Part shown: one piece after another, positions 8,854-17,975 of the stretch | How positions within the stretch are numbered: position 1 is the stretch's first letter | Layout: every line of letters starts with the position of its first letter | NCBI RefSeq assembly: GCF_001880225.1 | Contig: NZ_CP009654.1 | Span: 1,116,001 to 1,180,000, forward strand | Source: Francisella frigiditurris | Lineage (GTDB): Bacteria > Pseudomonadota > Gammaproteobacteria > Francisellales > Francisellaceae | Direction: 5' to 3' | Length of the DNA: 64,000 bases | The notes under the pieces: generated by a model | Databases searched by the model: none | The model's input: the letters and a program-made list of their open reading frames with translations, nothing else | Told to the model about the DNA's origin: nothing | Made by a program: the position numbers and the translations under genes

Positions 8854-9318
8854 ATGGATCCGTTAACTCTCTCGATAGGAATTGGTCTTGTCGTTGGTTT
8901 AATATTTGTTTCATTTTTAGGGCTTTCTACTGGAGGTATGGTCGTACCAGGTTATTTTGCTTTAGAAATGGGTGCTCCTGATAGAGTTATAATAACTATA
9001 ATAGTTTCAATAATTATTTTTGGTATTATACGCTTTATGTCTAAATTTATGATTATCTATGGAAGAAGAAGGATAGCATTAACAGTTTTGCTTTCTTTTA
9101 TTATAGGTTATTTATCAAATATCTTTGTTGCTCCATACCTTGGTACAAGCTATTTTTCTAGTGATTTACAAGTTATTGGATATATCATACCAGGATTAAT
9201 TACTCTATCTATAGATAGACAAGGGCTTATAGAGACGATAGGTTCTTTATTGATAGCATCTGTAATAATCCGTTTATTGTTAATTGTATTAATAGGTCCA
9301 CAAATAGTAGGGATATAA
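8854..9318 (+). CDS. capC: CapC, poly-gamma-glutamate synthase membrane subunit
   Basis: A small, very hydrophobic protein of the PgsC/CapC family (154 aa) with about five membrane segments. FLGLSTGGMVVPGYFALEMG near the N-terminus is the family signature; the partner ligase is CapB. I place the start at ATG 8854, nine bases after AAGGAG (8839-8844). An upstream in-frame TTG at 8845 directly abuts that SD and is unlikely. It lies 21 bp after capB and ends one base before the capA start, so the three genes should be co-translated and form one membrane complex. Confidence 0.9.
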   Translation: MDPLTLSIGIGLVVGLIFVSFLGLSTGGMVVPGYFALEMGAPDRVIITIIVSIIIFGIIRFMSKFMIIYGRRRIALTVLLSFIIGYLSNIFVAPYLGTSYFSSDLQVIGYIIPGLITLSIDRQGLIETIGSLLIASVIIRLLLIVLIGPQIVGI

Positions 9319-9319
9319 A

Positions 9320-10510
9320 ATGAAAAATATGTATTGGCATAGAAAATTTTTGTCACGTTACATTATAGTTTTCTTATGCGCATTTATGATAGTTTCTTTA
9401 TATATAGTTGAAGGAAACCTTGTTGTAGAAAATAAAGGAATGACACAAAAGCTAGAAGCCGCAAATATTGCTTTTAATGCTTTTAAAACTACACAAAGAG
9501 AATTTTTATCAAAAGGTTATTATTGTAGTAAGGTTGGCGATGTTTCTTGTACTGGTTTGATTGGTGAATCTATGACAGAAATAACAACTGATTCTGGAGA
9601 TCTTTACGCTAAAAGGTCATCAGTAAATCCTAATATAGCAGCTTTATTTGTTAGTTGGCTAACGCAGTTAGATTTAAAAGAAGGGGATGTGGTGGCTGTT
9701 CAAGAAACAGGATCATATCCTGCTCTGGATATAGCTATGCTATCAGCAATTAAAGCATTAAAGCTTAAGCCAATTATCATTTTCTCTGTAGGATCTTCAC
9801 AGTTTGGTGCAAATAGACCAGACTTTACATGGCCAGATATTTATAAGAATTTGGTTAAAAATGGAGTTTTTGATTATGATATTTTAGGCATTACTTTAGG
9901 AGGTTCAAGAGATACTGGTTATGGAATGTCACCAGCGGCTATATTGAAATTAAATGATGCTGTTAAAAGAAATGGTTATAAATTGATAAATGTTCCATAT
10001 AAAGATTCTACTAATAGATCTATAAAAACAAGAATGGAACTTTATAAAAAAGCTATTGGAGATGATAAGATAAAGGCTTATATTAATGTTGGTGGAAATA
10101 TGGCTTCTATTGGTCTTAAACAAATAGATACAAATAAGAATACTATAGAAAGTAATGATAAAAAGGATGATGAAAAAGAAACTAAAAAGTTTGTTCGTAT
10201 ATCTAGTTTTCCACCAGGTATAACTAAAAAACTACCAATAGAATATAAAAATGTAAATTCAGTGGCAGTTAACTATTTAAAAGAGGGTATTGCTGTTGTG
10301 AATATTAGAGATATTAACTCTTCAATTGTTGAAAAATATGGAATAACTTATAATCCAACTACAATGACACCCCCTGGTCAAGGTGCTATATTTGCACAAA
10401 AAAAATATAACACAACATTAGCAGCTATATTGTTAATTATAGATATTATATTAATAACTGTTGTAGCAATTCTTTCAAGAAGATATCTTATTTCCTATAA
10501 AACTAAATAA
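9320..10510 (+). CDS. capA: CapA / PgsW-like poly-gamma-glutamate system protein
   Basis: The third gene of the operon, 396 aa. It has one membrane helix at about residues 14-30, a large extracytoplasmic domain, and a second helix near the C-terminus (about 371-390). Recognisable segments are VVAVQETGSYPALDIAMLSA, PIIIFSVGSSQFGANRPDFTWPD, YINVGGNMASIG and the C-terminal TPPGQGAIFAQ. This matches the PgsW-type protein annotated as CapA in Francisella, not the classical metallophosphatase-like PgsA/CapA of Bacillus. Its exact role in polymer export or anchoring is unknown. It starts one base after the capC stop. Confidence 0.85.
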   Translation: MKNMYWHRKFLSRYIIVFLCAFMIVSLYIVEGNLVVENKGMTQKLEAANIAFNAFKTTQREFLSKGYYCSKVGDVSCTGLIGESMTEITTDSGDLYAKRSSVNPNIAALFVSWLTQLDLKEGDVVAVQETGSYPALDIAMLSAIKALKLKPIIIFSVGSSQFGANRPDFTWPDIYKNLVKNGVFDYDILGITLGGSRDTGYGMSPAAILKLNDAVKRNGYKLINVPYKDSTNRSIKTRMELYKKAIGDDKIKAYINVGGNMASIGLKQIDTNKNTIESNDKKDDEKETKKFVRISSFPPGITKKLPIEYKNVNSVAVNYLKEGIAVVNIRDINSSIVEKYGITYNPTTMTPPGQGAIFAQKKYNTTLAAILLIIDIILITVVAILSRRYLISYKTK

Positions 10511-10568
10511 TTGCTTTGGTCTTTAAATCTAATTATTATATTTATACAAGTTTATATAGTAGGTTCTT

Positions 10569-12683
10569 ATGTTTAGCTTTTACCATTTAAATAAATTAAT
10601 TTGTGAATACTTATCGGAATCTGACAGACTAAAGATTGCTGAGGCATATATTTTTGGTGCAGATGCTCATGAAACACAAGTTAGAAGCTCAGGAGAACCA
10701 TATTTTACGCATCCTGTTGCGGTAGCATGTATCTTAGCAGATATGATGTTAGATGCAGATACAATAATAGCAGCATTATTGCATGATGTTATAGAGGATA
10801 CAGAATATACTTTTACAGATATAAAAAATAAATTTGGATTAAAAGTAGCAGAATTAGTAGAAGGGGTTACAAAGCTTACTCAGATTAGACATAAAAATAG
10901 GGCAGAACAGCAGGCAGAAAATTTTAGAAAAATGTTATTGTCTGTTACAAAAGATGTTCGAGTTATTTTCATAAAGCTTGCTGATAGGCTTCATAATATG
11001 AGGACATTAGCTCCATTAAAGCCAGAAAAGAAAAGAAGAATATCAAAAGAGACTTTAGAAGTTTTTGCACCTATAGCTCATAGACTAGGTATCAATACAT
11101 TAAAAGAACAGTTAGAAACTTTAGCATTTGAAGGAATGTATCCATATCGCTATAGAATCTTAGAAGAAAGAGTTAGGCAAGTAGAAAAAAATAAAGAAAA
11201 AGTATTCTATGAAGTAAAGGAGACTTTAAGTAAAAGGCTTGGTACATTAATTACAGATAAGAGTATAAAAGGAAGAAAAAAAACTCTTTATAGTATTTAT
11301 AATAAAATGAAGAAAAAAGGAATGCCTTTTTCTGAAATAATGGATATGTACGCTTATAAAGTAATAGTTCCTAGAAGAATCGATTGTTATGTTGCTTTAG
11401 GTAAAGTTCATGAGGCTTATAAACCTGTTCCACAAAAATTTAAAGACTATATAGCTACTCCAAAAGTAAACGGCTATAAGTCATTACATACAGTAGTTTT
11501 AGGACCATATAATATTCCTATGGAGATACAAATTAAGACTCAAAGGATGGATGAATCTGCTGAATTTGGGGTCGCAGCTCATTGGAGTTATAAATCAGGT
11601 GAAAAGAGTGATAAGTCTCTAAAAAAATGGCTTAAGAGAATTTCTGATATACAAGTGTATACAGCAAGCTCGGTAGAGTTCTTAGAGAATGTAAAAAAAG
11701 ATCTATTTGATAACGATGTATTTGTATTCACTCCAAATGGAGAAATCATAGAATTACCAGCAGGGTCTACATGTGTTGATTTTGCATACTATATTCATAC
11801 AGCTGTAGGAAATAGATGTTTAGGAGCAAAGGTTAATAGGAAGAATGTTCCTCTAAATTATAGGCTTAAGCAAGGAGATAGTGTTGAGATTATTACATCT
11901 CCAGTGGCTGACCCAAATCCAGCATGGCTTAATTTTGTAGTTACGGGTAGAGCTAAAGCTTCTATAAAATCATATATAAAAGAACAAAGCACAAATGAAA
12001 ATTATATTAGAGGTAGAGAGATTATTTCTAATGAATTAGCTAAATTTGATATAAATATAGAAGAAATTCCATCTGAAGTGGTTGATGGTGCTTTATATAA
12101 TTATGAAAGTATAGAAACAATAAATAGGTTTTATTTGGATATAGGTCTCGGATTAGTTGAGAAAGATAACTTTATAGATTTTATTGTTAAACATATATCA
12201 GATTCTATAAAAGAAGAAGAATTTGATGAAGCTGTGATAAGACTTAGATATGGAGATGACCTTAGAATTGCTAACTGTTGTTTACCTATTCCTAATGATG
12301 ATATAAAAGCTGTCATAGTACCTGGAGAAGGTATAAAAGTTCATAGATCAAGTTGTAATATTGCATATAGAGACTTAGCTAAAGAGGGTTCTAAAGAGAC
12401 TTTTTCTAAATGGATTTCTCATGATGGCGATGAGGCGAGCTTTAGAGCAAGAATGATTATTACAATAAATAATATATCAGGAGCAATAGCAAAAATAACA
12501 ACCGCCTTTGCCAGAGAGGGTGTTGATATTAGAAGCTTTAGTGTTTTAAGTATGAGTAACTCTATTGCTGTCTTAGAGGCTGTAATAATTGTTAAAGATA
12601 CAAAAGAATTTTATTTATTATCTAGAATAATTAGAAAATTAGATATTTGTTTAAATGCTGAAAGAGGTTTAAATAAAGACTAA
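10569..12683 (+). CDS. spoT: Bifunctional (p)ppGpp synthetase/hydrolase (SpoT/Rel)
   Basis: Controls the stringent-response alarmone. The 704 residues contain the HD hydrolase domain first (His72-Asp73 in LLHDVIEDTEYT, with ED at 76-77, so hydrolysis should be active). The synthetase domain follows (GRKKTLYSIYNKMKKKG; NGYKSLHTVVLGP; EIQIKTQRMDESAEFG), then a TGS domain (FVFTPNGEIIELPAGSTCVDFAYYIH) and a C-terminal ACT domain (RARMIITINNISGAI). The synthetase loop that reads RxKD in bifunctional enzymes and ExDD in RelA is KFKD here, close to the bifunctional form. It follows capA by 58 bp and may be partly co-transcribed. Its end overlaps recR by four bases. Confidence 0.95.
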   Translation: MFSFYHLNKLICEYLSESDRLKIAEAYIFGADAHETQVRSSGEPYFTHPVAVACILADMMLDADTIIAALLHDVIEDTEYTFTDIKNKFGLKVAELVEGVTKLTQIRHKNRAEQQAENFRKMLLSVTKDVRVIFIKLADRLHNMRTLAPLKPEKKRRISKETLEVFAPIAHRLGINTLKEQLETLAFEGMYPYRYRILEERVRQVEKNKEKVFYEVKETLSKRLGTLITDKSIKGRKKTLYSIYNKMKKKGMPFSEIMDMYAYKVIVPRRIDCYVALGKVHEAYKPVPQKFKDYIATPKVNGYKSLHTVVLGPYNIPMEIQIKTQRMDESAEFGVAAHWSYKSGEKSDKSLKKWLKRISDIQVYTASSVEFLENVKKDLFDNDVFVFTPNGEIIELPAGSTCVDFAYYIHTAVGNRCLGAKVNRKNVPLNYRLKQGDSVEIITSPVADPNPAWLNFVVTGRAKASIKSYIKEQSTNENYIRGREIISNELAKFDINIEEIPSEVVDGALYNYESIETINRFYLDIGLGLVEKDNFIDFIVKHISDSIKEEEFDEAVIRLRYGDDLRIANCCLPIPNDDIKAVIVPGEGIKVHRSSCNIAYRDLAKEGSKETFSKWISHDGDEASFRARMIITINNISGAIAKITTAFAREGVDIRSFSVLSMSNSIAVLEAVIIVKDTKEFYLLSRIIRKLDICLNAERGLNKD

Positions 12684-13285
12684 ATATTTGTCCTACAGTT
12701 AAATGCATGAGATATAGTTTGTTGATCTAAGTACTCTAGCTCCCCTCCAAAAGGAACACCAAAGCCAATTCTAGTAATTTTAATATCTTTATTCCTGATC
12801 ATCTCAGATATAAAGTGCGCTGTTGTTTCACCCTCTACAGTTGGACTTATAGCCAATATTATTTCTTCAACTTTTCTAGATGTTATGATTTTCTCTAGAA
12901 GGTCTAGCTTAAGCTCTTTGGGACCAATTCCATCTAAAGGAGAAAGTCTTCCATTTAGTACAAAATATTTACCTTTAAAAATATTTGCCTCTTCAATAGC
13001 AATTAAATCAAGCATGTTTTCAATAATACATAATTTAGTACTATCTCTTCTTTCATTTGAGCAAATATCACAAATCTCTGATTCAGTTAGTATCTGACAA
13101 ACATTACATTTTTGAATATGATTAACAGCATCTAATAAGGAATTAGCAATTTGAATAGCAGCATCTGGAGACTTATCTAAAAGATGTAATGCTAGTCTTT
13201 GAGAGGTTTTTTTTCCTACGCTGGGAAGTTTTTTTAAAGAGTCAATTACAGCGATTATTTTAGGTGAGAGTATATTGTTTTGCAT
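12680..13285 (-). CDS. recR: Recombination mediator protein RecR
   Basis: Acts with RecF/RecO to load RecA at single-strand gaps. The 201-aa protein has a helix-hairpin-helix region (IDSLKKLPSVGKKTSQRLALHLL), a four-cysteine zinc finger (Cys60, Cys63, Cys72, Cys75) and a Toprim domain with TVEGETTAHFI and a C-terminal GVPFGGELEYLDQQT motif. It sits 11 bp downstream of ybaB, a widespread conserved pairing. Both follow murG on the same strand. Confidence 0.96.
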   Translation of the reverse strand: MQNNILSPKIIAVIDSLKKLPSVGKKTSQRLALHLLDKSPDAAIQIANSLLDAVNHIQKCNVCQILTESEICDICSNERRDSTKLCIIENMLDLIAIEEANIFKGKYFVLNGRLSPLDGIGPKELKLDLLEKIITSRKVEEIILAISPTVEGETTAHFISEMIRNKDIKITRIGFGVPFGGELEYLDQQTISHAFNCRTNI

Positions 13286-13296
13286 ATATAGAATAA

Positions 13297-13626
13297 TTAG
13301 AATGGAAATTTCATGCCTGCAGGTATATTTATACCAGCTTCTTGAGCCATTTTATTTAAATCTGTTCCAGAGCTTTCTTCTACCTTTCTTACAGCACTAT
13401 TAACAGCTGCAGCAATTAAGTCCTCTAGCATTTCTTTATCTTCAGACATTAGGCTATCATCTATGCTAACACTTTTAACATCATACTTACCTGTCATAGT
13501 GATTTTAACAAGACCAGCACCAGCTTCACCTTCAACTTCCATTTTATCTTTTTCTTCTTGAGCTTTTTTCATTTGCTCTTGCATTTTTTGGGCTTGTTGC
13601 ATTAATTTAGACATATCGAAATTCAT
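13297..13626 (-). CDS. ybaB: YbaB/EbfC nucleoid-associated protein
   Basis: A small DNA-binding dimer of the YbaB/EbfC family, usually encoded just before recR as here. The N-terminal coiled-coil [19 protein letters not shown] is followed by the family core [21 protein letters not shown] and a [16 protein letters not shown] helix. I start at the ATG complementing 13624-13626 (109 aa), which has a TTGGAGA ribosome site. An in-frame TTG at 13638 would place the start on top of the SD and is rejected. Confidence 0.93.
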   Translation of the reverse strand: MNFDMSKLMQQAQKMQEQMKKAQEEKDKMEVEGEAGAGLVKITMTGKYDVKSVSIDDSLMSEDKEMLEDLIAAAVNSAVRKVEESSGTDLNKMAQEAGINIPAGMKFPF

Positions 13627-13642
13627 TGTTTTCTCCAATTAA

Positions 13643-14773
13643 TTATTTTAAAGTCTGAGCTACTATATTTAATATTTGTGCTGTACTATCTTTTATCAAG
13701 GTTTTTCTTGCATTTTCTGAGATATTTATAAGTTTTTCTTTATTTAAAGCGAGCTCTAAAAGTATATTTGATAACTCTTCAAGACTGGCTTCTTCTTGTC
13801 GCAAACAGAATCCAGCATTATTCTCTACTATTGTATGAGCATTAAAATATTGATGATCATCAACAGCTGCGGGAAAAGGTATAAAAATTGCTGGTAAACC
13901 TGATATAGCTACTTCTGATACTGTGAGTGCTCCAGCTCTACAAATAATAACATTAGCCCATTCATATGCTTCAGCCATGTTTTCTATAAAAGGAGCTATT
14001 TCTTTAATGTTTTGGTTAGAAATAGAAGAGTAATGTTGTTTTGTGTCATCAAATAATAATTTTCCTGTTTGATGCCATACTGTTATATTAATACCTTTAT
14101 CCTTTAAAATTTCTATTAAAGAGGGTATTTTCTCATTTATAGCTTTAGCTCCTTGACTGCCACCTAAAACTAGTAAGTTTAAGGATTTTTCATTGCTAAA
14201 ATTTCTATTGATACCATTAAGCTTTACAATTTCTAATCTAACAGGATTACCTACGATTGAAAATTTCTTTAACTGCTTTTCTTTAAAATAATTATTTAAA
14301 TTATCAATAGGAAAAGCTAGGCAGACTTGTTTGGCAAATTTAGCTAAAACTCTGTTAGTTAAACCTATTTTAGCATTTTGCTCATGAATTATTACAGGGA
14401 TTCCTATAAGCTTAGCTGCTATACATGTAGGTCCAGAAACATATCCTCCAAAACCGATAACTAAATTAGCTTTTGTTTTTTTAAGAATAATGGTAGCAGC
14501 TAATACACTTGCTGTTAATGTAAATGGTAAAGCAGCTTTTTTTGACAGACCTTTACCACGAATACCAGAACTTTTAATATATTGAATATTAAATTTTCCA
14601 GAAACTATTTTTTCTTCCATACTATTTCTAGTGCCAACCCAAGTTATATTAGCACCATTTTCTTTTAATGCATGGGCAATGGCTAATGCAGGGAAAATAT
14701 GGCCACCAGTACCACCAGCAGTAACAATAATATTTTTACCTTTAAGCTTAGATAAATCTGTTTTATATTCCAT
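13643..14773 (-). CDS. murG: MurG, lipid II N-acetylglucosaminyltransferase
   Basis: Adds GlcNAc from UDP-GlcNAc to lipid I on the inner face of the cytoplasmic membrane, making lipid II for peptidoglycan. The 376-aa GT-B enzyme shows the N-terminal glycine loop [14 protein letters not shown] (18-31), [35 protein letters not shown] and the C-terminal donor site [25 protein letters not shown]. It is the first gene of a murG-ybaB-recR run, outside the usual division/cell-wall cluster. About 120 bp separate it from the divergent gcvH. Confidence 0.96.
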   Translation of the reverse strand: MEYKTDLSKLKGKNIIVTAGGTGGHIFPALAIAHALKENGANITWVGTRNSMEEKIVSGKFNIQYIKSSGIRGKGLSKKAALPFTLTASVLAATIILKKTKANLVIGFGGYVSGPTCIAAKLIGIPVIIHEQNAKIGLTNRVLAKFAKQVCLAFPIDNLNNYFKEKQLKKFSIVGNPVRLEIVKLNGINRNFSNEKSLNLLVLGGSQGAKAINEKIPSLIEILKDKGINITVWHQTGKLLFDDTKQHYSSISNQNIKEIAPFIENMAEAYEWANVIICRAGALTVSEVAISGLPAIFIPFPAAVDDHQYFNAHTIVENNAGFCLRQEEASLEELSNILLELALNKEKLINISENARKTLIKDSTAQILNIVAQTLK

Positions 14774-14892
14774 ACAGTCATTATAAATAGATAGATTTGT
14801 TGAGATTAAGTTTAAAATATTTTTATGTTATTATCTATAGCAGTAAAAAGCTTTAAATAGAAAGGGCTATAAAGTCCTAGTGGAGATATGAG

Positions 14893-15273
14893 ATGACTGA
14901 AATAAAGCAAGATTATTTATATACAGAAACAAATGAGTGGATTAGAGTAGATGGTGATATTGCCACTATTGGTATAGATGATTATTCTCAAAATGAATTT
15001 GGTGAGATTGTTTATGTTGATTTACCAAAAGTTGGTCAAAAATGTGAAAAAGATGATGATGTCTGTGTGATTGAATCTGTAAAAACAGCTTCTGATATTT
15101 GTTCTCCATTATCTGGTGAAGTAGTTAAAGTTAATGAAACTCTTGTTGATAAACCGAAACTTATTAATGAGTCGTGTTATGACAAGGGATGGTTATATCA
15201 ATTAAAACTTTCAAATACGGAAGAGTTGAAAGATCTCATTTCTCCAGCGAAATATGTTGAGTATGTGAGTTAA
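14893..15273 (+). CDS. gcvH: Glycine cleavage system H protein (stand-alone)
   Basis: A lipoyl carrier protein of 126 aa with the core YTETNEWIRVDGDIATIGIDDY, FGEIVYVDLPKVG, and the lipoylation site Lys64 in VIESVKTASDI. It shuttles the aminomethyl group between the P, T and L proteins of glycine decarboxylase. No gcvT or gcvP is near it, so it is either a second H protein or a separately regulated one; some lone H proteins serve lipoate relay instead. A GGAG SD lies eight bases before the ATG, and a small hairpin sits just upstream of it. Confidence 0.9.
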   Translation: MTEIKQDYLYTETNEWIRVDGDIATIGIDDYSQNEFGEIVYVDLPKVGQKCEKDDDVCVIESVKTASDICSPLSGEVVKVNETLVDKPKLINESCYDKGWLYQLKLSNTEELKDLISPAKYVEYVS

Positions 15274-15389
15274 TTATATATTTTTTTATTGAGTATTTGC
15301 TTTAAAAGATTCTAAATTGAAATGATACTAATTTGTATAGATTTATAAATTGTTTAACTTATCTATCAAGGAAATCATATATTAAGTCT

Positions 15390-15698
15390 ATGAAAAAAAT
15401 ATTGTTACTCATTATAGGTTTATATTTTTCAAGTGTGTCTTTATATGCCGAAAATAATGAGGAGTATGTAAACTTTTGCAAGATATATACACCTAAAAAT
15501 GTAGCGTACTATGAGACTCATACAAAAATTACAAAAGAATTTTGTTTATATTATTTTAAATTGTGTAATAAAGAGTTTGAACCATTATATGAAAAATCTT
15601 GTAAGCTTGATATGAATAGTTATCAACCTTTATATAACACTAATAAAACTATAGCTATGATGCATGTTTTATATAATGATAATTTTGATAGATCTTAG
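15390..15698 (+). CDS. Small exported protein of unknown function
   Basis: Not recognised. From the ATG at 15390 the product is 102 aa, beginning MKKILLLIIGLYFSSVSLYAEN, a good signal peptide with cleavage expected after YA. The mature part of about 80 residues contains four cysteines (in FCKIYTP, EFCLYYFKLCNK and KSCKLD), which could make two disulfides in the periplasm. An upstream in-frame ATG at 15333 would add 19 residues that bury the signal peptide, so I reject it. It is flanked by gcvH and another unknown small protein, with no operon clue. Confidence 0.6.
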   Translation: MKKILLLIIGLYFSSVSLYAENNEEYVNFCKIYTPKNVAYYETHTKITKEFCLYYFKLCNKEFEPLYEKSCKLDMNSYQPLYNTNKTIAMMHVLYNDNFDRS

Positions 15699-15797
15699 TA
15701 AAAAAAGTTTAATGCTTTAGTAAATAATTGTTTTTTAATATGGCTAAGTTATACTATTTTTCAGAGATATTAAGCGATACATATTGGAGGTTTTATT

Positions 15798-16199
15798 ATG
15801 TCTGCTGAAGAGTTCCTATCAAAAAAACTACAAAAATTTTCTTTATTAGATATTGCTTTGGTTAAATGGGTTTATTTATTTATTGGTGCATTAACCTGTA
15901 CACTTTATACACCTTTATTGAACGTTAGTTGGATCTTTTTCTTACTTATGGCATTGATTGCTCAATTTCCTTTACTTATACATTTCTTTACCTCAGAAGG
16001 AACTTATATGGAAAAAGCGAGACATTATTTAGCAACTAATAAACCGGCATATCAGGTGTTATTGTTTTTTTCCACATTCTTCTTTGGATGTATGATTACT
16101 GTTCTGGCACCTGTTTTAATAACTGTGCCATGGTATGCATACGTAGGGATAATAGTAGTTTTAGCTATTAAGCCAATGACATCAAATATGTTTTGGTAA
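15798..16199 (+). CDS. Small integral membrane protein of unknown function
   Basis: 133 aa with four hydrophobic segments (roughly residues 22-40, 44-65, 86-103 and 106-124) and a short amphipathic N-terminus (MSAEEFLSKKLQKFSLLD). The ribosome site ATTGGAGG lies about 10 bp before ATG 15798, so it is well expressed on paper. No catalytic motif is visible and no partner gene is adjacent. The family is not recognised. Confidence 0.7.
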   Translation: MSAEEFLSKKLQKFSLLDIALVKWVYLFIGALTCTLYTPLLNVSWIFFLLMALIAQFPLLIHFFTSEGTYMEKARHYLATNKPAYQVLLFFSTFFFGCMITVLAPVLITVPWYAYVGIIVVLAIKPMTSNMFW

Positions 16200-16241
16200 T
16201 CTTAAAAAATTAGTTTTCTTAACTTCTAATCTATATATAAA

Positions 16242-16652
16242 TTATCTAGCTATTTTCTGATTTAAGACTAAGCCATCTTGGAATGAATAAGTTCCCACTT
16301 CCTTATCAGATACACTAGACTTAATATTTATTTTATTAATCTTTTCATTACTCGTGTAATAGTAAGCTAGTATTGTGTTAAGAGTTTCTTCTCTAACTTG
16401 AGGACTTGCTGGAGATCCTTCTAATAATTTAGGCGTTACATACACAATTACCTGATTATTCTCTGTAGAAATTTTATAGACATAACGATTATCTATTAAA
16501 GTTTGTATAAACTCTTTACGCTCTTTTTGTAATTGAGCTATTTGTTTAGGAGATATTGATGGAACTATATTCTCTGTAGCATATAACGGATTAAAGCTAA
16601 ATAAAATAACTATAGCAAGAGTTAGTTTTATAGGGTTAAATTTGGCAAACAT
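16242..16652 (-). CDS. Exported protein of unknown function
   Basis: 136 aa with an N-terminal signal peptide (FNPIKLTLAIVILFSFNPLYA, cleavage after YA). The mature protein is basic and mainly helix/strand mixed, with one PKQIAQLQKERKEFIQTLIDN helix and no cysteines. The family is not recognised. It is convergent with the preceding membrane protein gene and divergent from the zinc-ribbon gene. Confidence 0.65.
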   Translation of the reverse strand: MFAKFNPIKLTLAIVILFSFNPLYATENIVPSISPKQIAQLQKERKEFIQTLIDNRYVYKISTENNQVIVYVTPKLLEGSPASPQVREETLNTILAYYYTSNEKINKINIKSSVSDKEVGTYSFQDGLVLNQKIAR

Positions 16653-16797
16653 ATTTTTATATACATATTTAATCTATTGTCTAAAATAAATTATAAATGC
16701 GATTAAGAAAAGAAAAAACTTTAATTAAATCAAGAAAATCCAAAATAAATAAATGTTATACTTATGGGTATATCAAAAGCTATAAGGAATTTTTATC

Positions 16798-17139
16798 ATG
16801 TCAGGTTTACCAAATTGTCCAAAATGTAATTCAGAATATACTTATGAAGATGGTCAATTATTTATTTGTCCAGAGTGTTCATATGAATGGAATGCAGTAG
16901 GGGAATCAAATAGCTCAGATGATGAAAAAATAGTGAAAGATGCTAATGGTAATCTTTTACAAGATGGTGATAGTGTGACTGTTATCAAAGACTTAAAAGT
17001 TAAAGGTTCATCTCTTGTTGTAAAAGTTGGGACAAAAGTTAAGAGTATTCGTCTAGTTGATGGAGATCATGATATTGATTGTAAAATCGATGGTATTGGT
17101 GCAATGAAACTAAAGTCTGAGTTTGTTAAGAAATCATAA
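16798..17139 (+). CDS. yjdM: PhnA/YjdM-type zinc-ribbon protein
   Basis: 113 aa. The N-terminal zinc ribbon has CPKC at 7-10 and CPEC at 25-28, followed by YEWN. The C-terminal PhnA domain contains [51 protein letters not shown] and [10 protein letters not shown]. This architecture is that of YjdM (formerly PhnA), a small cytosolic protein whose role is not settled and which is unrelated to phosphonate transport. A GGAA SD precedes ATG 16798. The following amidotransferase gene begins 16 bp later and may be co-transcribed. Confidence 0.88.
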   Translation: MSGLPNCPKCNSEYTYEDGQLFICPECSYEWNAVGESNSSDDEKIVKDANGNLLQDGDSVTVIKDLKVKGSSLVVKVGTKVKSIRLVDGDHDIDCKIDGIGAMKLKSEFVKKS

Positions 17140-17155
17140 GTGAGTTGATTAGAGT

Positions 17156-17965
17156 ATGTGTCGCTGGTTAATGTATCATGGAAAATCTATAATAATGAGT
17201 AAACTTTTAGTTGATCCAGAAAACTCATTAATTCATCAAAGTATTGCTTCACATGAAGGGGTTGTAAATGTAAATGGGGATGGTTTTGGATTAGGATGGT
17301 ACACAAAGCTTAATAAAAAACCAGGAGTATATAAAGATCCTTTACCTGCTTGGAATAATAAAAATTTAGCTTCTATTGCTTCTCATATTAAAAGTAAAAA
17401 CTTTCTTGCTCACGTAAGAGCTTCAACCGGTACTCCATCCACAACAACAAACTGCCATCCTTTTAGATATAAAAATCATCTTTTTATGCATAATGGAGCG
17501 ATCTTTAATTTTAATGAAATTAGACACGATCTTGAATATCTTATAGATAAGAAATATTTTAAACATAGATATGGTTGTACTGATACTGAAGCAATGTTTT
17601 TATTATCATTAACTAATGGTCTTATAGAAGATCCTAAAACAGCAATAAATAAAACTATTGAGCAAATATTCAAAATCCAACAACAAAATAATGTACCCCA
17701 AGCCATTAAAGCAAGCATAGCATATACTGATGGAAATACATCTTATGCTATAAAAACATCTACTATTAATCATCAACCATCATTATACTATGTAAATTAT
17801 GAAGATATGCTTGATTCACTAGGCATGGAAAAGCAAGGTCAAAAATATAAAAATAGTTATGTTGTTTTATCTGAACCTTTGCTAAAATCAGAATCTTACA
17901 AATATGTAGATAATCATACAATAATCAAAATTTCAGAAAATGAATTTACTATAGAGAAACTATAA
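17156..17965 (+). CDS. Class II glutamine amidotransferase (YafJ-like)
   Basis: An Ntn-type glutaminase domain standing alone, 269 aa. Cys2 directly follows the start Met (MCRWLMYHGK), so Met removal exposes the catalytic cysteine; this fixes the start. Other family segments are NGDGFGLGWY, FLAHVRASTG, TTNCHPFRYKNHLFMHNGAIFNF and CTDTEAMFLLSL. The YafJ group lacks a synthase domain, and its natural acceptor of ammonia is unknown. It lies 10 bp before aspC, so nitrogen transfer and transamination genes are adjacent. Confidence 0.9.
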   Translation: MCRWLMYHGKSIIMSKLLVDPENSLIHQSIASHEGVVNVNGDGFGLGWYTKLNKKPGVYKDPLPAWNNKNLASIASHIKSKNFLAHVRASTGTPSTTTNCHPFRYKNHLFMHNGAIFNFNEIRHDLEYLIDKKYFKHRYGCTDTEAMFLLSLTNGLIEDPKTAINKTIEQIFKIQQQNNVPQAIKASIAYTDGNTSYAIKTSTINHQPSLYYVNYEDMLDSLGMEKQGQKYKNSYVVLSEPLLKSESYKYVDNHTIIKISENEFTIEKL

Positions 17966-17975
17966 GGTATATGAA

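Noticed and set aside
16697..16900. A 67-codon plus-strand frame overlapping the zinc-ribbon gene
   Set aside because: It overlaps the start of the PhnA-like gene in another frame, whose CPKC/CPEC motifs are real.
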